This document shows positions 6,157-9,327 of a DNA stretch of 9,327 nt, piece after piece. A program made the position numbers and the translations under genes. The notes under the pieces are model-generated. The model worked only from the letters and a program-made list of their open reading frames with translations, was not told the DNA's origin and did no database searches. How positions within the stretch are numbered: position 1 is the stretch's first letter; every line of letters starts with the position of its first letter. The DNA is from an uncultured Clostridia bacterium (lineage in GTDB: Bacteria; Bacillota; Clostridia; Christensenellales; Aristaeellaceae), in the NCBI GenBank assembly GCA_934621505.1, contig CAKTUU010000051.1, positions 1 to 9,327 of the forward strand, in the 5' to 3' direction.

Positions 6157-7302
6157 ATGGCTGTCATTCTCAGCGGCATTGACCACCTTTCCAGTGTGGA
6201 TTCTGTTCTAAAAGGCCAGCGACTGGGCCTGATGACCAACCAAACCGGCATTGACCGTCAGTTTCGCTCCACCATTAACCTGCTGCACGAACAATATCAC
6301 CTGACCGCGCTGTTCGCCGTGGAGCACGGCATACGCGGCAATGTGCAGGGCGGCCTGCACCTGCAAAATGAAATAGACCCGCAAACCGGCGTACCTGTGT
6401 ACAGCGTGTACGGCGATACCCGCCGCATGACCCAGGAAATGCTGGACGCTTTTGACGTATTCTGCTTTGATATTCAGGATGTGGGCCTGCGGTTTTATAC
6501 CTTTATTTACGCCCTCAGCTACGCCATGGAGGCCTGCCATGCCGCCGGAAAGCAGGTGGTGGTGTTTGACCGGGTCAATCCGCTGGGGGGCGACCGGGTG
6601 GACGGCACCCTGCTTGACGAAGCCTTCGCCTCCTATGTAGGCATGTACGCCATGCCCACCCAGTATGGCATGACGGTTGGCGAATACGCCCGCTGGTGCA
6701 AGGATTACCTGCACCTGGACGGCCTGAAGCTGACGGTTGTGCCCCTGTCCGGCTGGAACCGCAGGGACGACCTGAGCAAGCTGGACCTGCCCTGGGTGGC
6801 CCCGTCCCCCAACTGCACCGGCTTCGCGGCGGCCTACGCCTATGCCGGCGGCTGCATCTTCGAGGGAGTAAACGTTTCCGAGGGCCGGGGCACCTGCATG
6901 CCCTTTGAATACTATGGCGCGCCGTGGATTGACGCGGTGGAGCTGGAAAAGCAGATGGGCAAGCGGAATCTGCCGGGCCTGCACTTCCGGGCCACTTACT
7001 TTACCCCCACCTTTTCCAAATATCAGGGCCAAATGTGTCAGGGTGTACAGATGCATATTGTGGACCATCAGACGGCGCGGCCTATTCTGGGCGCGTTGTG
7101 CCTGCTGGATGAAATCCGTCTGCTATACCCTGACAAACTGGAATTTAACCACACTCTGGAAGGCAAGCCCACCATGGATTTGCTGCTGGGTACGGACGAA
7201 TACCGGCGCGGCGTATACGACGGCCCCGGCCTGCTGAAGGCCCATGAAGGCAAGGTGGAAGCCTTCCGTCAGGCCCGAAAGCCCTATCTGCTGTATGATT
7301 AA
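6157..7302 (+). CDS. namZ: DUF1343 / NamZ-family exo-beta-N-acetylmuramidase (381 aa)
   Basis: Members of this family release MurNAc from the non-reducing end of peptidoglycan-derived MurNAc-GlcNAc fragments. Family hallmarks are all present: GLMTNQTG (24-31); Glu56-His-Gly58 in the AVEHGIRG loop, which I take to carry the proposed catalytic Glu; DIQDVGLRFYTF (105-116); FDRVNPLGG (137-145); GMTVGEYARW (171-180); and WVAPSPNCTGF with the EGVNVSEGRGTCMPF block and GAPW (213-257). The length is normal for the domain alone. There is no signal peptide: the N-terminus runs directly into the domain, and AGGAGG (6142-6147) 9 nt before the ATG fixes the start. The characterised B. subtilis NamZ is secreted, so this one probably works in the cytoplasm on imported sugar. 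It follows the intercistronic terminator and precedes the tandem-GNAT gene by 13 nt. The exact substrate is inferred from the family. Confidence 0.9.
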   Translation: MAVILSGIDHLSSVDSVLKGQRLGLMTNQTGIDRQFRSTINLLHEQYHLTALFAVEHGIRGNVQGGLHLQNEIDPQTGVPVYSVYGDTRRMTQEMLDAFDVFCFDIQDVGLRFYTFIYALSYAMEACHAAGKQVVVFDRVNPLGGDRVDGTLLDEAFASYVGMYAMPTQYGMTVGEYARWCKDYLHLDGLKLTVVPLSGWNRRDDLSKLDLPWVAPSPNCTGFAAAYAYAGGCIFEGVNVSEGRGTCMPFEYYGAPWIDAVELEKQMGKRNLPGLHFRATYFTPTFSKYQGQMCQGVQMHIVDHQTARPILGALCLLDEIRLLYPDKLEFNHTLEGKPTMDLLLGTDEYRRGVYDGPGLLKAHEGKVEAFRQARKPYLLYD

Positions 7303-7315
7303 AGGAGCAAGCGCT

Positions 7316-8365
7316 ATGAACATCGCCCCCTTAAAGGACTTTGCCCCGGCCATCGCCCTGTGGAACCGGTGCGTGCAGGCCGGGGAAGTGCTGTACGCCC
7401 CCATGGACGATAACCTGTTTGCCCAGAAATTTGTCCATAACGCGGGCTGCGACCCTGATTTGCTGCTGGGCGCTGAGATTGACGGCCAGCTGGCTGGCTT
7501 GATACACGGCGTAGCGCCGGGCACGTTTCCCGGCTCCCGGCCGGAAATCGGCTACCTGACGGTAGTGCTGGCGGATCCCGCCTGGCGGGGCCAGGGCGTG
7601 GGCCGGGCGCTGCTTCAGGCACTAAGCCAGCGTCTGAAAGCCAAAGGCGCGAAAAAGCTGATGGTGTCCAGCCTGAACCCGGTGAACCTGAGCTGGCGCG
7701 TTCCCGGCACGCCGGGCCACGACCACAACAACATGCCCGGGGTAGACATGGGCTGCGCGGGCGTTGGCTTCTTCCCGCACATGGGCTTTGAAAAGCTGCA
7801 TGAGGAGGTAGCCATGTACCGCAGCATGGCGGATTATCAGCCCCCCGCGGATTTGGAGGCACGCCGGGCGGCTCTGCGGGCCCAGGGCATTGAAACCGGC
7901 CCCTATGACTGGCATACCCACTGCGATTTTGACGGCATGTGCGACCGGGTGGGCAGCGACTACTGGCGGGATGTGCTGCGCACGGAAATTGCCGCCTGGG
8001 AGCAGGGAGAGCCCAATGCCGATCCGCGCTTCTTCGCGGATGACGCAACGCCTCCCAAAGCCCCCCGCACCCTGCTGACTGCCACGGCCAATGGGCAGAT
8101 TGTGGGCTTTACCGGCCCGGTGGACCGGCAAAAAAGCGGCAGAGGCTGGTTTACCGGCATCTGCACCGACCCCAATTACGGCGGCAAGGGCATTGCGACG
8201 GTGCTGTTCACCCTGCTGATGCAGGCCTTCGCCAACGAGGGCGCGGCGTTTTCCACCCTGTTTACCGGCACGGAAAACCATGCACAAAAAATCTATCTGG
8301 CCGCCGGAATGCGGCCTGTACGGCATTTTATGCTGATGAGCAAATCACTGGAAGGGAATGACTGA
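7316..8365 (+). CDS. Tandem-domain GNAT N-acetyltransferase (349 aa)
   Basis: Two GNAT domains in one chain. The first (about 1-170) has the motif A strand YLTVVLADPAWRGQGVGRALL (80-100) with the acetyl-CoA loop Arg91-Gly-Gln-Gly-Val-Gly96. The second (about 250-349) has GICTDPNYGGKGIA (281-294) and the classic TGTENHAQKIYLAAGM segment (317-332). A linker of about 80 residues carries a WHTHCDFDGMCDR stretch (199-211) that I do not recognise. No signal peptide. The ATG at 7316 is chosen because AAGGAG (7302-7307) lies 8 nt upstream; the frame is open from 7244, but that part overlaps namZ and has no site. The ribosome binding site overlaps the namZ stop, suggesting coupling. The build resembles mycothiol synthase MshD, also a tandem GNAT, though this does not show the same reaction. 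An amino-sugar acceptor would fit the deacetylase that follows. Confidence 0.87.
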   Translation: MNIAPLKDFAPAIALWNRCVQAGEVLYAPMDDNLFAQKFVHNAGCDPDLLLGAEIDGQLAGLIHGVAPGTFPGSRPEIGYLTVVLADPAWRGQGVGRALLQALSQRLKAKGAKKLMVSSLNPVNLSWRVPGTPGHDHNNMPGVDMGCAGVGFFPHMGFEKLHEEVAMYRSMADYQPPADLEARRAALRAQGIETGPYDWHTHCDFDGMCDRVGSDYWRDVLRTEIAAWEQGEPNADPRFFADDATPPKAPRTLLTATANGQIVGFTGPVDRQKSGRGWFTGICTDPNYGGKGIATVLFTLLMQAFANEGAAFSTLFTGTENHAQKIYLAAGMRPVRHFMLMSKSLEGND

Positions 8366-8366
8366 T

Positions 8367-9062
8367 ATGGCGAAAACCATTATGGCCGTAGGGGCCCACA
8401 CCGGCGACGCGCAGCTGACCAGCGGCATGCTGCTGGCCAAGCACGCCATGGCGGGCGACCGGGTCATCATTGTGGACCTGACCGCGGGAGAGCGGGGCAC
8501 GCCCCAGGGCTGGACTGTAAGCGACTTCCGCAAATACAATGTGGAGTGCGCCGCCAGATTTGCCGGTAAAATCGGCGGCACGTCCATCGTGCTGGACACA
8601 CCCGACGGCGAACTGTACGACACCAAAGAGCAGGAATTGCAGCTGGCGGACCTGATGCGCAAATACCAGGTCAACGCGGTGCTGTATCACTGGAAAAACA
8701 GCCTGCACAAGGACCACGAGGCGGCCAGCAAAATTACCGACAACGCCATTTTTTACGCCACGCTGGATACCTTTCCTCACCAGCTGCCCGCCGCGCCTAT
8801 CTCCCGCTTTATGTGCGCGGAAAACTGGGAGGACGAGCCGGACTTTGCCCCCTATTACTGGTTTGATGTCAGCGAGGCCTTCCCCGTCTGGAAGGAGGCC
8901 ATCAAGGAACTGTGGCTGGCGGAGCATTCCACCAGCTTCAAGTACCTGCGCTATTACGAGGCGTTAAGCGTCATGCGCGGCGCACGCATCGGCGTGGACC
9001 ACGCCAGCTGCTTCGCGGCCAATAACAACTACGCCAAGCGGCAAAAGCTGGATCTGCTGTGA
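8367..9062 (+). CDS. PIG-L/LmbE-family deacetylase-like protein with altered active-site motif (231 aa)
   Basis: PIG-L proteins are metal-dependent amidases that deacetylate GlcNAc-type sugars (MshB, BshB, GPI synthesis). Visible family features are the N-terminal AVGAH segment, LTAGERGT (38-45), and His114-Lys-Asp-His117, matching the HPDH metal-ligand motif. The N-terminal AHPDDxE motif reads His11-Thr-Gly-Asp14-Ala-Gln16: the ligand-type His and second Asp are kept, but the first Asp, the general base in MshB, is Gly, and the Glu is Gln. It may use another base, act on another substrate, or be non-catalytic. The ATG at 8367 is preferred: GAAGGGA (8351-8357) is 9 nt upstream, whereas for the ATG at 8358 it is adjacent. 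It starts 1 nt after the GNAT stop, so the two are tightly coupled. It is the last gene of the operon. Confidence 0.85.
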   Translation: MAKTIMAVGAHTGDAQLTSGMLLAKHAMAGDRVIIVDLTAGERGTPQGWTVSDFRKYNVECAARFAGKIGGTSIVLDTPDGELYDTKEQELQLADLMRKYQVNAVLYHWKNSLHKDHEAASKITDNAIFYATLDTFPHQLPAAPISRFMCAENWEDEPDFAPYYWFDVSEAFPVWKEAIKELWLAEHSTSFKYLRYYEALSVMRGARIGVDHASCFAANNNYAKRQKLDLL

Positions 9063-9069
9063 CCCTGTT

Positions 9070-9103
9070 CCCCCTGCTGTTTTTCCAGCAGGGGGTTGCT
9101 TTT
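9070..9103 (+). terminator. Strong intrinsic terminator of the operon
   Basis: A perfect 10-bp stem, CCCCCTGCTG (9070-9079) with CAGCAGGGGG (9086-9095), has a 6-nt loop TTTTTC and is followed by TTGCTTTT. It begins 8 nt after the deacetylase stop codon. It separates the salvage operon from the promoter and repeat-containing gene downstream. Confidence 0.92.
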
Positions 9104-9141
9104 CATGTGTTAAGTTTCCGCTAAGAAATTTTTTATTGCGC

Positions 9142-9170
9142 TTGTCAATCTTCTCCTTGTATGGTATCAT
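9142..9170 (+). promoter_or_regulatory. Sigma-A-type promoter upstream of the repeat ORF
   Basis: -35 TTGTCA (9142-9147) and -10 TATCAT (9165-9170) are separated by exactly 17 nt; each box differs from consensus by one base. An A/T tract just upstream (9123-9137) resembles an UP element. The expected transcript start is near 9177, giving about 60 nt of leader before the ATG at 9240. The promoter lies after the terminator, so it starts a separate transcription unit. Confidence 0.82.
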
Positions 9171-9180
9171 TTATGTGTAT

Positions 9181-9200
9181 AGATAGGTTCATTTCTATCT
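9181..9200 (+). promoter_or_regulatory. Inverted repeat at the expected transcript start
   Basis: AGATAG (9181-9186) and CTATCT (9195-9200) form a 6-bp inverted repeat with an 8-nt centre GTTCATTT. It begins about 4 nt after the predicted start of transcription. It could be an operator or a 5' stem that protects the mRNA. The arms are AT-rich, so the RNA hairpin would be weak. Confidence 0.4.
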
Positions 9201-9207
9201 TGTATCC

Positions 9208-9243
9208 ATGTCCTGCAACTTGAAAGTGAGGCTTGTGTCATGA
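9208..9243 (+). CDS. Possible 11-codon leader ORF overlapping the next start
   Basis: ATG at 9208 opens an 11-codon frame (MSCNLKVRLVS) whose TGA overlaps the ATG of the repeat ORF in the ATGA arrangement (9240-9243), a common sign of translational coupling. The ribosome binding site of the repeat ORF lies inside this frame. No good Shine-Dalgarno precedes the ATG at 9208, so it may be chance. Confidence 0.2.
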   Translation: MSCNLKVRLVS

Positions 9244-9327
9244 AGCGCCGTCCGTTCTTCCGTTCTTCCGTTCTTCCGTTCTTCCGTTCTTCCGTTCTTC
9301 CGTTCTTCCGTTCTTCCGTTCTTCCGT
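9240..9327 (+). CDS. 5' end of an ORF opening into an octanucleotide repeat (partial, candidate phase-variable gene)
   Basis: The ATG at 9240 is preceded by GTGAGG (9226-9231) with an 8-nt spacing, and by a promoter at 9142-9170. The frame begins Met-Lys-Arg-Arg and then enters the tandem repeat, giving the peptide unit PFFRSSVL over and over until the window ends; 29 full codons are visible and no stop. Because the 8-bp unit is not a multiple of three, gaining or losing one copy shifts the downstream frame, which is how contingency genes are switched. The repeat itself contains no stop in any frame. The product cannot be identified, since everything after the repeat is outside the window. 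The alternatives are a non-coding repeat with a chance ATG, or an assembly artefact. Confidence 0.5.
   Translation, partial: MKRRPFFRSSVLPFFRSSVLPFFRSSVLP
9252..9327 (+). repeat. Perfect octanucleotide tandem repeat (CCGTTCTT), at least 9.5 copies
   Basis: Positions 9252-9327 are an uninterrupted run of the 8-bp unit CCGTTCTT: nine full copies and half of a tenth, with no mismatch, cut by the window end. The reverse strand reads AAGAACGG. The + strand is pure of A and pyrimidine-rich. Perfect identity over 76 bp suggests recent expansion or active slippage. Since the window ends inside the array, the true copy number and the flanking sequence are unknown. Confidence 0.97.

Noticed and set aside
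4608..6251. Long open frame on the minus strand (547 codons) opposite the solute-binding protein
   Set aside because: It mirrors a strongly codon-biased + strand gene. Its translation is rich in Gly, His, Val and Gln, matches no family I know, and it has no suitable start signal; the + strand protein has a signal peptide and family motifs.
7244..7315. N-terminal extension of the tandem GNAT gene into namZ
   Set aside because: The overlap would be 59 nt with no ribosome binding site; AAGGAG is spaced 8 nt from the ATG at 7316.
9252..9327. CRISPR array
   Set aside because: The 8-bp units are contiguous with no spacers, so this is a simple tandem repeat.

Overview
The window looks like a stretch of a gut-type, low-motility-gene Firmicutes (Clostridia, possibly Christensenellales/Oscillospirales) genome. 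Reasons: GC-rich coding DNA with AT-rich promoters, strong AGGAGG-type ribosome binding sites, consensus sigma-A promoters, TTG starts, and a CUT1 sugar transporter of the LplB/YtcP/LplA type that lacks its own ATPase. The lineage is an inference from sequence style. All convincing genes lie on the + strand. Both ends of the window fall in repetitive DNA, so it may be a whole contig.

Layout: 1-199 is a gene-free run of palindromes, including two diverged copies of a ~39-nt hairpin repeat exactly 60 bp apart. 200-2397 holds a cytoplasmic beta-lactamase-fold serine hydrolase and an Eis-like GNAT acetyltransferase, 2 nt apart. A perfect TTGACA-17-TATAAT promoter at 2444-2472, followed by a palindromic operator candidate, drives the main operon: two ABC permeases (2582-3577, 3597-4565), a secreted solute-binding protein (4629-6083), an intercistronic hairpin with a T-rich tail (6098-6129), a DUF1343/NamZ-family exo-N-acetylmuramidase (6157-7302), a tandem-GNAT acetyltransferase (7316-8365) and a PIG-L/LmbE-type deacetylase with an altered motif (8367-9062). 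A strong terminator (9070-9103) closes it.

Working model (inference): the transporter imports a peptidoglycan-derived or related amino-sugar oligosaccharide. The NamZ homologue, which has no signal peptide, would split off MurNAc inside the cell, and the hydrolase, acetyltransferases and deacetylase would trim or re-acylate the pieces. Bacillus subtilis has a comparable association of NamZ (YbbC), a beta-lactamase-fold amidase (AmiE/YbbE) and a GNAT protein (YbbJ) in its MurNAc recovery locus. No regulator, MurQ-type etherase, kinase or ABC ATPase is present here.

The last 190 bp are the most unusual part. A fresh promoter (TTGTCA-17-TATCAT), a small inverted repeat at the expected transcript start, a ribosome binding site and an ATG lead directly into a perfect octanucleotide tandem repeat (CCGTTCTT, at least 9.5 copies) that runs off the window. 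This is the layout expected of a gene switched on and off by repeat slippage, although an assembly artefact at a contig end has to be excluded.
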